A stretch of 64,000 nucleotides of DNA from NCBI GenBank assembly GCA_963565915.1, contig OY751492.1:496001-560000 (forward strand), in the 5' to 3' direction. The notes beneath the pieces are model-generated. The model was given only the letters and a program-made list of their open reading frames with translations, searched no databases and was not told where the DNA came from. The position numbers and the translations under genes were made by a program. Source of the stretch: Entoloma clypeatum (lineage: Eukaryota > Basidiomycota > Agaricomycetes > Agaricales > Entolomataceae). Below, piece after piece: positions 1 to 10,346 of this stretch; the first letter of the stretch is position 1; every line of letters starts with the position of its first letter.

Positions 1-751
1 AACCCTGAGGCCCAGATGAGGTAATCCACATGACCGTTGGTTGAAAAGCTTTGTGCATGATCTTTCTCTCTTGTCACCCAACCACAACATCTATTCCGAC
101 GCCTATCTGTTATGTCCGCTGAAAACTCACCCCTCGCCGCTCTTCGTGCTGAAAGGGAGCGCCAGAAGAAGGTCACCGAAGAGTTGGAGAGGAAGCTGCA
201 GGAGGCAGAGGAGCATGCGAAGGAAGATGCAGAGCGCGCGGAGGCGAAGAGGGCGGCAAAAGAGCGGAGACAAGCAGAGAGGAAGGCAGAGAAGGCGAAG
301 GCGAAGGAACCGGTTGCGGGTGCGGGTGCAGATGCGGATGCAGATGCGGCGAATGCGGAGGTGAAGAAGGTCCGGCTGCAGGGGGTTTTCAAGAATATGC
401 CTGCGAGTTACGAGCAGGAGAAGGAGGATTGCACCTCCTGCTTGAAAGTGGGGGACTTGTGTTTTTGGCCATCGGAGTGAGTTTTTCCTATTTATTTATA
501 CGCTTCGTTATTAACTTGTTCTTTAGGAATGACAATGCTTCGTCGTGCTGGCGGTGCCAGCGTTTAAAACGAAGCTGCAGAACAGGAGTGGAAGCGGAGT
601 CGGAGGTGAAGCAGAGGATGACCAAGGCAGTGAGGGTCAGAAAGGCTAAGGTGGCAGGTGGTGCGACAAAGAACACGAAGGTGGGATCGTCCAAGGGAGA
701 GGGGACTGTGGAGGGATCGCGGATAGCCGCAGCGTCGGAGGAGCTGGAGTT

Positions 752-1060
752 TGTTGAAACTTTTCCATCACGTAGATTAGATTAGATTAGATTATATCAC
801 GTGACCTTTACACATCTTCGATTACATACTTATTTGGTTGGTACAAACAGTAGTACGGTATATAAGACCAGGAAACTGTTAATATCAACAAGTTGTCTCT
901 TGACTCTTAACCAGCTCCATTGCTCTTACCAGCCTCAACCGCTCTCACCAGCCTCACCCCTCCCAAACCATGTAAGTGACTAGAACGGTTATGTAGAGTA
1001 CTTCCACTGTAGCTGGTTGCTCAGTACATCTGTGGCTAGCGCCCAGGTGGAACTTCAACA
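752..1060 (+). repeat. Copia-1 5' LTR
   Basis: The LTR has TGTTG/CAACA ends. U3 contains four tandem GATTA units followed by a CACGTG E-box palindrome (about 780-805) and a TATATAAG promoter element near 858. GTAAGT at 972-977 could act as a 5' splice donor. Transcription should start roughly 25-30 bp past the TATA box. Confidence 0.93.
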
Positions 1061-1412
1061 GGTTATGGGCCCCGGATAGCAGAGGGACTTGGGAAACACT
1101 GGCAACAGCGAGTACCTGCCCACTCTACCCTGGTTGGCAAAGAACCGATCGAAAGATCTAGGTTCTGAGTCTTACTTCTTCACATATGAACCTGGGAACG
1201 TCATTACGACAAGTACCTGTCATCAGATGTCCCTAAGGGGATTGACCTAGTACACTCCATGTGGAAACGTTGATCGCACCTTATACGTTTCTGACATATA
1301 AAGGGTTTTCCCGTGACCACTATTCCTAAAGGGAATATGTCATAAGGAATCATTTAATTGTTTTCTTGAAATCATATTCATAACACATCACTGATTGGGA
1401 ACTCTTTTTTAG
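972..1412 (+). other. Possible spliced leader intron of Copia-1
   Basis: A GTAAGT donor in the LTR and a pyrimidine-rich CTCTTTTTTAG acceptor 11 nt before the gag-pol ATG would remove the primer site and leader. Copia-2 keeps both signals (50198-50203 and 50638-50639). Splicing would also remove the upstream ATG-TAA that overlaps the donor in Copia-1. This is inference; no transcript data are available here. Confidence 0.4.
1061..1073 (+). other. Copia-1 primer-binding site, half-tRNA type
   Basis: GGTTATGGGCCCC starts directly after the 5' LTR. It is complementary to the GGGCCCATAACC anticodon stem-loop region of eukaryotic initiator tRNA-Met, as known for Drosophila copia and yeast Ty5, which prime from a cleaved tRNA half rather than from the CCA end. 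Confidence 0.75.
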
Positions 1413-1423
1413 ATTCATCTACA

Positions 1424-4400
1424 ATGTCTACCTCTCGCTCCGCCCTTGACTCCATCGTCGTCTTCGACGGCATTGACTACCAAAGCTGGGCCGAAAAAAT
1501 GAAGTCCTACCTCCTCCATCAAGGAGTCTGGTGCCTTGTTTCTGGCGATATCACCCGCCCTGTCATCGCCGACTTCACCACCACGGTCTCCACCCCTGGG
1601 GCCACTGCTGCTGCTCCCCCTGTGCTGGTTACCACTGTTGACCAGCCCGGCTTCCGCAAGGAAGAAAAGGCCTGGATTAGGGACGACGACACAGCCCTTG
1701 GAGCGATCCGTCTGAAAGTCTCTGAGGCGATCAGGCGACACATCAAAGACAGCACCTCGGCACTTGGCGCGTGGAAAACGCTAAAGGATGCCTACTCCAA
1801 GGTATCCCCGGCTGTCATCTTCGGCGACTTCAAGGCCGCCGCCACCTACAAGCTGTCTGGACGCGACCCCATGCCTGAAATTGAGCGTCTGGGTTCTCTT
1901 TTCGCCCGGCTCGCCGATTCGAGCTTTGTCGTCCCCGATCTGATGCAGGCAATGATCCTCGCCAATGCAATTCCCGACGCCTGGTCGTCACTCTCCACCG
2001 CCCTTTTCCAGGTCTACGACGCCGACGATTTCACCTACAAAGCCGTCGCCGAAAGCATCATCTCTGAATACCGGCGCAAGTATGCGATAGGGTCTACTCG
2101 GGCGTCCAACGAGCAGGCCTGGACAATCTCCGGGACTAAGCGAAAGGGGCAAGACCCCAAATGGGAAAAGCAGACAGCGCCGAGTACCTCACGTAACAAT
2201 GCTGACGAGCAGCCTAACTCGACCGACCCAAGTACCGCTTCTGAAAAGAAGAAGGGAAAGGGACGCTGGCGCAACCAGAAGAAACGCGCCAACAACGCCG
2301 ACAACGACTCCGACCATGCCGAGGAAATGGTCGAATTCATCGCACCAGCCATTGAACAACCCCTTCGTCGTCCTGCCCCTTGCCCTCTCCCTCCTCATCA
2401 TGCACCTGCCTTCACCACTGTAACGGGCCGCGGGAAAACTACAAGTACCGCGCAGCCTGAGTCAGAAAAAATGCAGTCACTCCTGCAACGCATGAACCCG
2501 CCTCCCTCTCAGTACACCGGGCTTCCTTCCGGAAAGCCGTCAGCGTGGAAAAAGAACGAGAAAGTGCGAAAGCTTGCCCGAGAAATCGGCGCACGACCCT
2601 CTGGGTCGAACCTCCGTATCTTAGATACCATCATCCCTGACATCGACGAAAGGCCGGCTAAACAGCGTCGCGTAGCCCCGTCGATAGAAGAATCGCTGAA
2701 AATGATGGACATCGACCAGGAACGGATGGGGCCGGATGTGTTTGAGGATGAGATAGAACTTGACGGTTCGTCGAAACCCTTTCTTGAACCTTATCAATTG
2801 CGGAATGCTAATAATACCTCTCAACAGACGTATAATATATTAGCCAGTACCAGTACAGAGTGCGTAGATCACATTAGCAGTGATCTACATAAAAAATATA
2901 TTAAACATTTCGCCTCTTGTACACATTGTAAGGAAAAAGAACGCGCGCAATGGATACTAGATTCCGGCGCCTCTTTACACTTCACCTATGAGTTTAAGGA
3001 CTTCGCATATTATCGACCTCTCACGGTCAAGCGATTCGTCCAAACTGCAGCTAAAGGGAAGAAACTGGAAATACTCGGAGTTGGGGCCGTTCCAGTACGG
3101 CACACCCTAAATGGGGAAATAAAAACCCATCTTCTCAGACCAGTGTTCTACATCCCGGACATGGACACACGCCTATTGTCCCTAGGCGTCTTCCTTAACC
3201 ATGGTTACAAAGTAGACGGGACTTGTGGAGAAATTAACATCTCCAAAGGGCTGAGCAAAATCCAGTTTTCGCCCCACATCCTTGGTCAAACCATTTACTG
3301 GTTAGACACTGAAATACGCTATGACCAGATCCATGCGATCTCGAGCGAAATCACTGTTGAAACATGGCACAAGCGCCTTGGTCACCCAAATGATCAAGCA
3401 CTCCGAAAGATTCCCACCAGTACCAAAGGGGTACCTGAAACACTAGTACGTGAGAAATCACAGGAAAGTTGCACAGGTTGCCTCAAAGGGAAAATGCCAA
3501 ATCAGTCATATCCAAATTCAACAACAAGGGCAACAAAAACCTTTGATCTGATCCATTCCGATCTTAAACAAATATCCACGGCATCATACCACAAATATAA
3601 ATATTTCCTTACGTTTTTGGACGATTTTTCATCCCACGTCTGGGTCGTCTTGCTTAGGAAGAAGTCGGATGCTGTCATGGCACTACGACAATTCCTTGTG
3701 ATGATCCAGAATCAATTCGCCGCCACTCCTAAGAAATGGCGAGTTGATGGAGGTGGAGAATTTAACGAATACAAGGATGTACTTGCCGATCATGGAATTC
3801 TGATCGACGTCACGCTCCCGTATCAGCACCAGCAGAACGGTCGAGCAGAACGGATAAATCGAACCCTGTGGGAGAAATCTCAGGCCTTGCGCTTCGACGC
3901 GTGCTTACCACCTATGTGGTGGGAATTCTGTTTGGAACATGCAGCTTTTCTCTACAACAGAACCCCCATGCAGCGTCTCGAATGGAATACCCCTTACTTC
4001 AGGGTGACCAATGAGATCCCCGATATGTCAAGCATCAGAGTCTTCGGATGTCAGGCATATGTGTATATCCCAAAAGAAAAACGTAGAAATTCCCTGGAGT
4101 CTAGATCTCGATTGATGATTTATCTCGGATCAAAGCCAGGGGTCAAAGGATACCGTTTCATGGATCCTGAGACTAATACAATTTTCATGGGTGGGAAAGC
4201 TATCTTTGATGAAAGCAAGTACCCTAGATGCCACATCGACCCTTTGCCAGAGAACCATCCAGAAATGGAAAACCCAGAACCGGCTGATGAGTTTGAGGAC
4301 CTCATCCCCGGAAACGATGACAATGACAGTCATTACGAAAAACCTCATGACCCTGTTCCCACTGGACAGGATCACCCTGAATCAGATGATGATTTGCCGC

Positions 4401-6172
4401 GTAGCGAACCCGATGACGAGCCACGAGTACCCACTCCAGAGCCCGAGCAAGTACCAGATCGACCGATCAGGGAACGACGAGTTCGGAGAATGCCAGACAG
4501 CATCTATGGGGAAGACACCCCTGCTTCTGATCTTGAAAAAATGGATCGAAGACGTAGACTGGGTGGTCAAACGGCATGGATGAACGATCTCCTAATGGAG
4601 GCAATCTCCATCCAAGTAGGCATCATCGAAATGTCACACAAAGACATATACTCTCTTCCGAACAAAGAAGATTGGTATGCGGCAGAACGAAAAGAGCTAG
4701 ACATGCTCAAAAGCCGCGGGGTGATCACGGAGTTAGTACCCCTACCTACAGGGAGGAAAGCTCTAAGGAACAAATGGGTTTACAACGAAAAATCCGACGG
4801 GCGTTTGAAAGCGCGCCTTGTTGCAAAAGGTTTCTCACAGGTAGAAGGGATTGACTTCGATCAGATCTTCTCACCAGTAGTGAGATACGAGACAGTCCGA
4901 TTGATTCTGGCATTGACAGCCCTTGAAGGGTGGTTCATGACACTCTTGGACGTCTCAGCAGCCTTCCTCTATGGAACACTCCGTGAGGTAATTTACATGC
5001 GACAGCCTGAGGGCTACATAGTAAAAGGGAAAGAAAACCTCGTGTACCGACTATACAAAGCCCTATACGGACTCAAGCAGGCCGCATTAGCCTGGTGGAG
5101 GGAACTCGATTCCTCCATGAAAAAGCTCGGCTTTGCCCGGCTTCACTCCGATGCGGGAGTTTTCATTCACACAAGTACCAAAGGGGAAACTGTGATCGCC
5201 GTCATTTATGTCGATGACTCTGCTTTTCTCGGCACAAACCGGGAATACACGCTGGAAAAGAAGAAGGCCTTCATGACAACATGGGAATGTAGGGACCTAG
5301 GCCACCTAGTCCCTGATGGGGAACCAAAAGAATTTCTCTCTATCCAAATAAGGCAACGTGGGAAGCGGATCTTCATTGATCAAGTACCCTACCTTGAGAA
5401 AATTCTCGCATGCATGGGGATGAGCGAATCTAATGCCACCCATACCCCACTCCCGACGGGCTACAAACCCATGAAGTCTGAAGATGAACCCAATGCGGAA
5501 CTCAGATCCAAGTACCAATCCGTCATCGGGTCACTATTGTACTTAATGATCGGGACAAGACCCGACATTTGTTTCGCCGTAATCAAAATGTCCCAATTCT
5601 CCGCAAACCCTACCAAACGCCATTTAGAAGTGGCAAGGGATATTTGCAGGTATTTGAAGGCGACAAAAAATTACGCGATCATGTACAATGGTGATTCTGG
5701 GAAAGGAATCTACGCATTCACAGACTCCGATTGGGCGTCAGACGAAAACACCAGGAAGTCCACCACTGGTTACTTCGTATCGCTGGCATCTGGAGCAGTA
5801 ACATGGGTTTCATCGGCGCAAAAAACCATTGCCCTCTCTTCCACGGAAGCAGAATACATGGCGCTATCAGATTGCAGTCGCGCAGTGACATGGCTTAGAA
5901 GCATGCTTGCCGAACTTGGGATGCAGATCGGATCAGTCCCGATCTATGGAGATAACAATGGCTCCGTCTTTATCACATCCAACCCTGTAACTGAAAAGCG
6001 GTCCAAGCACATTGACGTGCGATTCCACTTCGTCAGAGAAAAAGTATCCGAAGGCATCATTACGGTCGAATTCATCGAAGGAGTGAATAACCCTGCGGAC
6101 CTTTTAACTAAGAATCTGGGGAAAGTCCTCTTTAGCAAGTTTATCCCGTACTTTGGATTACTTAAAAACTAG
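1424..6172 (+). CDS. Copia-1 Gag-Pol polyprotein (protease, integrase, reverse transcriptase, RNase H)
   Basis: A single 1582-residue ORF with the Ty1/Copia domain order (integrase before reverse transcriptase). A UBN2-like Gag fills roughly residues 1-250, followed by a charged, low-complexity linker. The aspartic protease motif DSGAS has its Asp at residue 513. A GAG-pre-integrase segment (WHKRLGHPN) leads into the integrase core, with catalytic Asp near 713, Asp near 775 (in VDGGGEF) and Glu near 809 (in GRAERIN). Reverse transcriptase shows YVDD at 1262-1265. The C-terminal RNase H carries TDSDWASD and STEAEYMA. I see no CCHC zinc knuckle; only a CTHC pair lies just before the protease. 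There are no internal stops, so the product is probably functional. The start is the first ATG after the putative leader acceptor. Confidence 0.96.
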   Translation: MSTSRSALDSIVVFDGIDYQSWAEKMKSYLLHQGVWCLVSGDITRPVIADFTTTVSTPGATAAAPPVLVTTVDQPGFRKEEKAWIRDDDTALGAIRLKVSEAIRRHIKDSTSALGAWKTLKDAYSKVSPAVIFGDFKAAATYKLSGRDPMPEIERLGSLFARLADSSFVVPDLMQAMILANAIPDAWSSLSTALFQVYDADDFTYKAVAESIISEYRRKYAIGSTRASNEQAWTISGTKRKGQDPKWEKQTAPSTSRNNADEQPNSTDPSTASEKKKGKGRWRNQKKRANNADNDSDHAEEMVEFIAPAIEQPLRRPAPCPLPPHHAPAFTTVTGRGKTTSTAQPESEKMQSLLQRMNPPPSQYTGLPSGKPSAWKKNEKVRKLAREIGARPSGSNLRILDTIIPDIDERPAKQRRVAPSIEESLKMMDIDQERMGPDVFEDEIELDGSSKPFLEPYQLRNANNTSQQTYNILASTSTECVDHISSDLHKKYIKHFASCTHCKEKERAQWILDSGASLHFTYEFKDFAYYRPLTVKRFVQTAAKGKKLEILGVGAVPVRHTLNGEIKTHLLRPVFYIPDMDTRLLSLGVFLNHGYKVDGTCGEINISKGLSKIQFSPHILGQTIYWLDTEIRYDQIHAISSEITVETWHKRLGHPNDQALRKIPTSTKGVPETLVREKSQESCTGCLKGKMPNQSYPNSTTRATKTFDLIHSDLKQISTASYHKYKYFLTFLDDFSSHVWVVLLRKKSDAVMALRQFLVMIQNQFAATPKKWRVDGGGEFNEYKDVLADHGILIDVTLPYQHQQNGRAERINRTLWEKSQALRFDACLPPMWWEFCLEHAAFLYNRTPMQRLEWNTPYFRVTNEIPDMSSIRVFGCQAYVYIPKEKRRNSLESRSRLMIYLGSKPGVKGYRFMDPETNTIFMGGKAIFDESKYPRCHIDPLPENHPEMENPEPADEFEDLIPGNDDNDSHYEKPHDPVPTGQDHPESDDDLPRSEPDDEPRVPTPEPEQVPDRPIRERRVRRMPDSIYGEDTPASDLEKMDRRRRLGGQTAWMNDLLMEAISIQVGIIEMSHKDIYSLPNKEDWYAAERKELDMLKSRGVITELVPLPTGRKALRNKWVYNEKSDGRLKARLVAKGFSQVEGIDFDQIFSPVVRYETVRLILALTALEGWFMTLLDVSAAFLYGTLREVIYMRQPEGYIVKGKENLVYRLYKALYGLKQAALAWWRELDSSMKKLGFARLHSDAGVFIHTSTKGETVIAVIYVDDSAFLGTNREYTLEKKKAFMTTWECRDLGHLVPDGEPKEFLSIQIRQRGKRIFIDQVPYLEKILACMGMSESNATHTPLPTGYKPMKSEDEPNAELRSKYQSVIGSLLYLMIGTRPDICFAVIKMSQFSANPTKRHLEVARDICRYLKATKNYAIMYNGDSGKGIYAFTDSDWASDENTRKSTTGYFVSLASGAVTWVSSAQKTIALSSTEAEYMALSDCSRAVTWLRSMLAELGMQIGSVPIYGDNNGSVFITSNPVTEKRSKHIDVRFHFVREKVSEGIITVEFIEGVNNPADLLTKNLGKVLFSKFIPYFGLLKN

Positions 6173-6237
6173 ACGAAAGAGTACCTATATGGGAAAAAGT
6201 AAGATGTATTTAGAAGTATGTACTAAATATGGGGGGG

Positions 6238-6546
6238 TGTTGAAACTTTTCCATCACGTAGATTAGATTAGATTAGATTATATCACGTGACCTTTACACA
6301 TCTTCGATTACATACTTATTTGGTTGGTACAAACAGTAGTACGGTATATAAGACCAGGAAACTGTTAATATCAACAAGTTGTCTCTTGACTCTTAACCAG
6401 CTCCATCGCTCTTACCAGCCTCAACCGCTCTCACCAGCCTCACCCCTCCCAAACCATGTAAGTGACTAGAACAGTTATGTAGAGTACTTCCACTGTAGCT
6501 GGTTGCTCAGTACATCTGTGGCTAGCGCCCAGGTGGAACTTCAACA
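6238..6546 (+). repeat. Copia-1 3' LTR with preceding polypurine tract
   Basis: It matches the 5' LTR except for two transitions. GGGGGGG at 6231-6237 immediately precedes it and is the likely plus-strand primer. The target duplication GAGTT follows at 6547-6551. Confidence 0.95.
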
Positions 6547-9500
6547 GAGTTCATGCCGGAGGGGTTTGGTCCGCCGGAGGTGGTGAGAGGACTTAGGAGC
6601 ATGATAAGGGAGATGCGGCTGATAAAGGTGGAGTTGAAGGAACTGCGGGAGATCAAGGAGCTTTTGACGGTTATCGCATGGAGGGAGGATTCGGAGGCTT
6701 CGGAGGAGGGATCCGACGAGGATGAGGATGCGGAGGAGTATGATAGGGTATTGGAGGAGTTGGAAAAGGAGGTAGAAGATGAAGAAGAAAAAGAAGAAGA
6801 AACAAAGAAGCGGAAGCGGATGGAGGAAGCGGAACAGGAATCCGGATCGGAGTGGAACGAGGAGACGGAGGGGGTATCTAACAAAAAACAGCGAAAGTAG
6901 TTTTTTGTTAGTATAAAATTTTAATAGATTTTCTTTTCTTTTTGTTACAAGCGCGATAAGGGGCCTGGCTTAGTTGGTTGAGCGGAGTGGAAGTCCACTA
7001 CCGTATCCACTGCGTGTTCAAGCTCAGATGCGGGTAACCAAGAAAACTCTTCACTCATGTCTTCATAACCTAACCAGCGGACGAGGTAAAGGAGTTTGCA
7101 GCGTCGTCTTTTATCGATCTTTGAGTCGATGATTTCCGCAATTTCGTATTCGGTTTCTCCGTCCATCTCGAGTGGAGGCGGAGGAGATTGTATCCGATTT
7201 GGAATCTCGTTAGGAGTTGCTGGTTCGAGCATGGATATGTGGAAGATGGGGTGTATAGCACACATAGTGTCAGGTAGACGTAGTGTAAAGGAGTGCGTGC
7301 CGGGTTGGGCTATGATTTCAAATGGGCCAGCATATTTGTCGGATAACTTTTGGGTGGGTTGTGTGGTGCGGAAGAACTTGGCTTTAACAAAGACTTCTTG
7401 TCTGACGCGGAGCGGAGGAGGCGGAGAACGTCGGACATCCGCAGGGCCTTGATAACGTTGTTGTGCCTCTGCGACAGCAGTCTTTAGTTCTTGATGTAAT
7501 TCATCTAAGTCGACGATGTATTGTCGAGCTTTATCAGATGCTAGATCACGTTCCGGATGGAGTGTAATGTCAGGATGATAACCTTTGTTGGCGAAGAATG
7601 GTGATACACCTGTAGTGGCACTCAGAGTGTTGTTGTAAGCGAACTCCGCAAGCAGAAGCAAAGCGGACCAGTTGTCTTGCTGGTAGTTGCAGAAAATGCG
7701 GAGGTATTGTTCGAGTGTCTGGTTGGTGCGTTCGGTTTGACCATCGCCTTCAGGGTGATATCCAGAAGTGAAGTGAAGTCTCATGTCGAGGGCTTTTGCA
7801 AGAGAGTGGAAAAAGCAGGAGACAAATTCAGGTCCGTGATCAGATGTGACATTTTGCAGAACTCCGTGCTTGGAAAAGACGTGAAGCACGAAAAGGTTTG
7901 CTAGGTCTTCGGATGTGCAATTAATGGTGGTAGGGATGAAGATGCCTTGTTTAGTGAGGCGGTCTACAATGACCAGAATCGCATCGGAGCCAGCGGATGT
8001 CGGAAGGGTTCAATGAAATCCATGGAAATAGAATGCCAGGGACGTTCAGGAATAGGGAGTTGTTTAAGCAGACCGTAGGGTTTATGATGTTGGGGTTTGG
8101 CATGCATACAAGTGGTACATGACTTGCAATATTTTTTGACGAAGTCGCGCATTCCAGGCCAAGTGTATTCTCGTTGGATAAGACTAATAGTCTTATTTTG
8201 ACCAGGGTGTCCAGCGAGGATATGGTCGTGCTTATTGCGGAGGATGCGGAGACGGAGGTCGGATGAGTCAGGAATGTAGATACGTCCATTGTGGAGTAGA
8301 TAACCTGCTTCATTCACGATCCAGCATGGATTAGGATTGTCGAGGAAAGAGGTGTAAATGGGATCGGTCGGAAGAGCGGAGAGGATGTCGGAGCGGAGCT
8401 GATCCGTATCCATGATGATTGTGGCACGGAGGATGGGCGTATATAACTCTGTTGCACGAAGTGAAGTGGTGAGCTGTTCTTGTGTGAAGATGGGTTTGAA
8501 GTTGCTTGGGTTGACAGACGAATAGTTGCTATTTCCCTCTTTAGGGTAGATGTCCCATTGTCTACTTAAAAGATCGGGCTTCGTACCTAAACGGCCAGGG
8601 CGGAAGCGGATGACGAGATTGAACTGGCAGAGGTATTCGGACCAACGAGCTTGTCGACATGATAAAATCTTGGTAGTAGAAAAGTACTCAAGATTTTTGT
8701 GGTCCGTTATGACATCGATCGGAGCAGCGGAGCCTTCAAGGTAGTGACGCCAAACCTTGAATGCATCATGGATCGCTAATAGTTCTTTGTCGTGGGTGTC
8801 ATAGTTTAACTCGGGAGGTGTAAAGGTGCGGGAGTGGAAAGCGACCGGATGGATTTCGTCATCGGAGGTGCGGATGGAGAGGATCACACCCAAAGCGTAG
8901 TCGGAGGCATCGGTTTCGACGATAATAGGGCTGTCAGGAATCCAATGCGTAAGAACAGGTGCCGTGATAAAGGCTTTCTCCCAAGGCTTGAAGGATTCGC
9001 GAGCAGAGTCAGAGAAATGCCATTGTGTGTTTTTGCGGGTGAGTCAAGTGAGCGGAACGGTGATTTCGGAGTAGTAAGGAATGAATCATCAATAAAAATT
9101 GGCAAAACCTAAGAAAGACTGAATGTCTTTGACCTTCCTTGGTTCAGGCCAATCTTGAATAATTTTGACTTTCTTATCCGACATGCGGAGGCCTGTCAGA
9201 GAGAGGATAAAGCCAAGGTATTCAACAGTATCTGTAGAAAACTTGCATTTGTCTGCGCGTGCGTATAAGCCGTGTTGTCGGAGACGTCGGAGGACTTCGC
9301 GGACATGCTTCCAATGGTCGGAGGGAGAGTCGGAGTAGATGAGGATGTCGTCGAGATATATGGTAACATACTTATCGAGCAGGTCGTGGAAGATGTCGTT
9401 CATGAAGCGTTGGAAAACAGCTGGGGAGTTGGTGAGTCCAAATGGCATGACAAGCCATTCAAAAGACCCGTAGCGCGTGCGGAAGGCGGTTTTCCATTCA

Positions 9501-10006
9501 TCTCCTTCCGCTATGCGGACGAGGTGATAGGCGTGTTGGAGGTCGAGAGCCGTATAAACACTGGCTTTTCCAGCGGTCTGGAGAAGGTCGGATATGAGCA
9601 GAAGCGGATATCGGTCCTTCTTTGAGATGTTGTTAAGACCACGGAAATTGACACAAAGACGAAGGGAGCCATCCTTTTTTCGAATGAAAAGGACGGGAGC
9701 ACCGTGCGGAGAGGAAGAGGGTCGGATGAATCCAATGGTGAGGTGTTCATCAATGAATTCACGGAGGGCATTGAGTTTGGTTTGTGAAAGGGAGTAGATC
9801 AGACTGAACGGAGGAGCGGAGCCCTCTTCAAGTTCGATTTTGAGGTCGTAGGGACGGTGGGGTGGAAGAGTGTCTGCTTTTCCTTTACTGAAGACGTCAG
9901 CATAGTTGTGGTATTCTTCGGGTACGTTTGTCAAGTCGGGGGTGTCAGAAGCGGATGCGGAGTGAGCGGAAACGGAGGGAGTCGAAAGGTGAAGTCGAAA
10001 GGATTG

Positions 10007-10335
10007 TGTTGAGGCGACGCTAAGTCAAACGACGTCGTGAGCCCAAACTTAGGAACAAAGTGGAAAGATGATAAGAGAACTGTATTGCCAAGAGACCCAG
10101 CGGGAATCTCAAGAGAACAAGCTATCGAATACAAGTGAATGTACCCTACTTATATATGTAAATTCCATGAGGCTGCATTGAGGCAGCGTCATGCTGTGCG
10201 ATAATGATAAGATGTCCTCATGTATGATAAGATGTCCTCATGTATGATAAGATGTCCTCATGTATGATATGATGTAGATAAGATAAGATCGAGATCAGAT
10301 AAGATAAAGTGAAAGGTGAAAATACGATCATAACA
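10007..10335 (-). repeat. Gypsy F 3' LTR
   Basis: It is longer than its partner because of a triple 20-bp repeat. GATAAG motifs (GATA-factor sites) are clustered at about 10272-10312. The polypurine tract AGAAAGGGGGTTAA (minus strand) lies just outside at 10336-10349. Confidence 0.92.
10206..10265. repeat. 20-bp tandem repeat, three copies, in the Gypsy F LTR
   Basis: The unit GATAAGATGTCCTCATGTAT occurs at 10206-10225, 10226-10245 and 10246-10265. The other LTR (13844-14132) has a single copy. Expansion happened after insertion or during reverse transcription. Confidence 0.95.
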
Positions 10336-10346
10336 TTAACCCCTTT

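Larger units (their letters stand above)
752..6546 (+). mobile_element. Copia-1, complete Ty1/Copia LTR retrotransposon
   Basis: 309-bp LTRs (752-1060 and 6238-6546) begin TGTTG and end CAACA. I see two differences between them (T/C near 925 versus 6407, G/A near 994 versus 6473). The element is flanked by the perfect 5-bp target duplication GAGTT (747-751 and 6547-6551). A primer site follows the 5' LTR, a run of seven G precedes the 3' LTR as polypurine tract, and a single uninterrupted gag-pol ORF fills the inside. This is a young, apparently coding-competent insertion. Confidence 0.97.
112..6900 (+). pseudogene. Zinc-cluster / coiled-coil accessory protein gene, split by Copia-1
   Basis: Three coding blocks: exon 1 at 112-476, a 50-nt intron 477-526 (GTGAGT...TTTAG), exon 2 from 527 to 751, then a continuation at 6552-6900 after Copia-1. 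The two sides are in the same frame once the element and one copy of the GAGTT target duplication are set aside, so the gene was open before insertion (about 312 residues). The N-terminus is a Lys/Glu/Arg/Ala coiled coil. Across the intron lie two CxxC pairs (CTSC...C and CWRC...C), a cysteine arrangement seen in many basidiomycete repeat-linked proteins. The C-terminus is acidic (Glu/Asp runs) and ends in a basic tail. A CT-rich stretch precedes the ATG. Function is unknown; a DNA-binding or nucleic-acid-binding role is inference. The stop lies 44 bp from the end of Gypsy E pol on the other strand with no LTR between, so this may be an antisense cargo ORF of Gypsy E rather than a host gene. 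Confidence 0.7.

Noticed and set aside
41..364. Arg-rich plus-strand ORF overlapping the start of the zinc-cluster gene
   Set aside because: Out-of-frame shadow of exon 1; composition is that of a shifted Lys/Glu-rich gene and it lacks the spliced continuation.
801..983. 60-codon ORF in both Copia-1 LTRs
   Set aside because: It lies over the promoter/R region, starts before the TATA box and is not kept in the Copia-2 LTRs.
7096..9797. Several plus-strand ORFs across Gypsy E pol
   Set aside because: They lie opposite clearly homologous RT, RNase H and integrase reading on the minus strand and have no features of their own.
10206..10265. Short direct repeats suggestive of a CRISPR-like array
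   Set aside because: Units are directly adjacent with no spacers and lie within a fungal LTR; the organism is eukaryotic.
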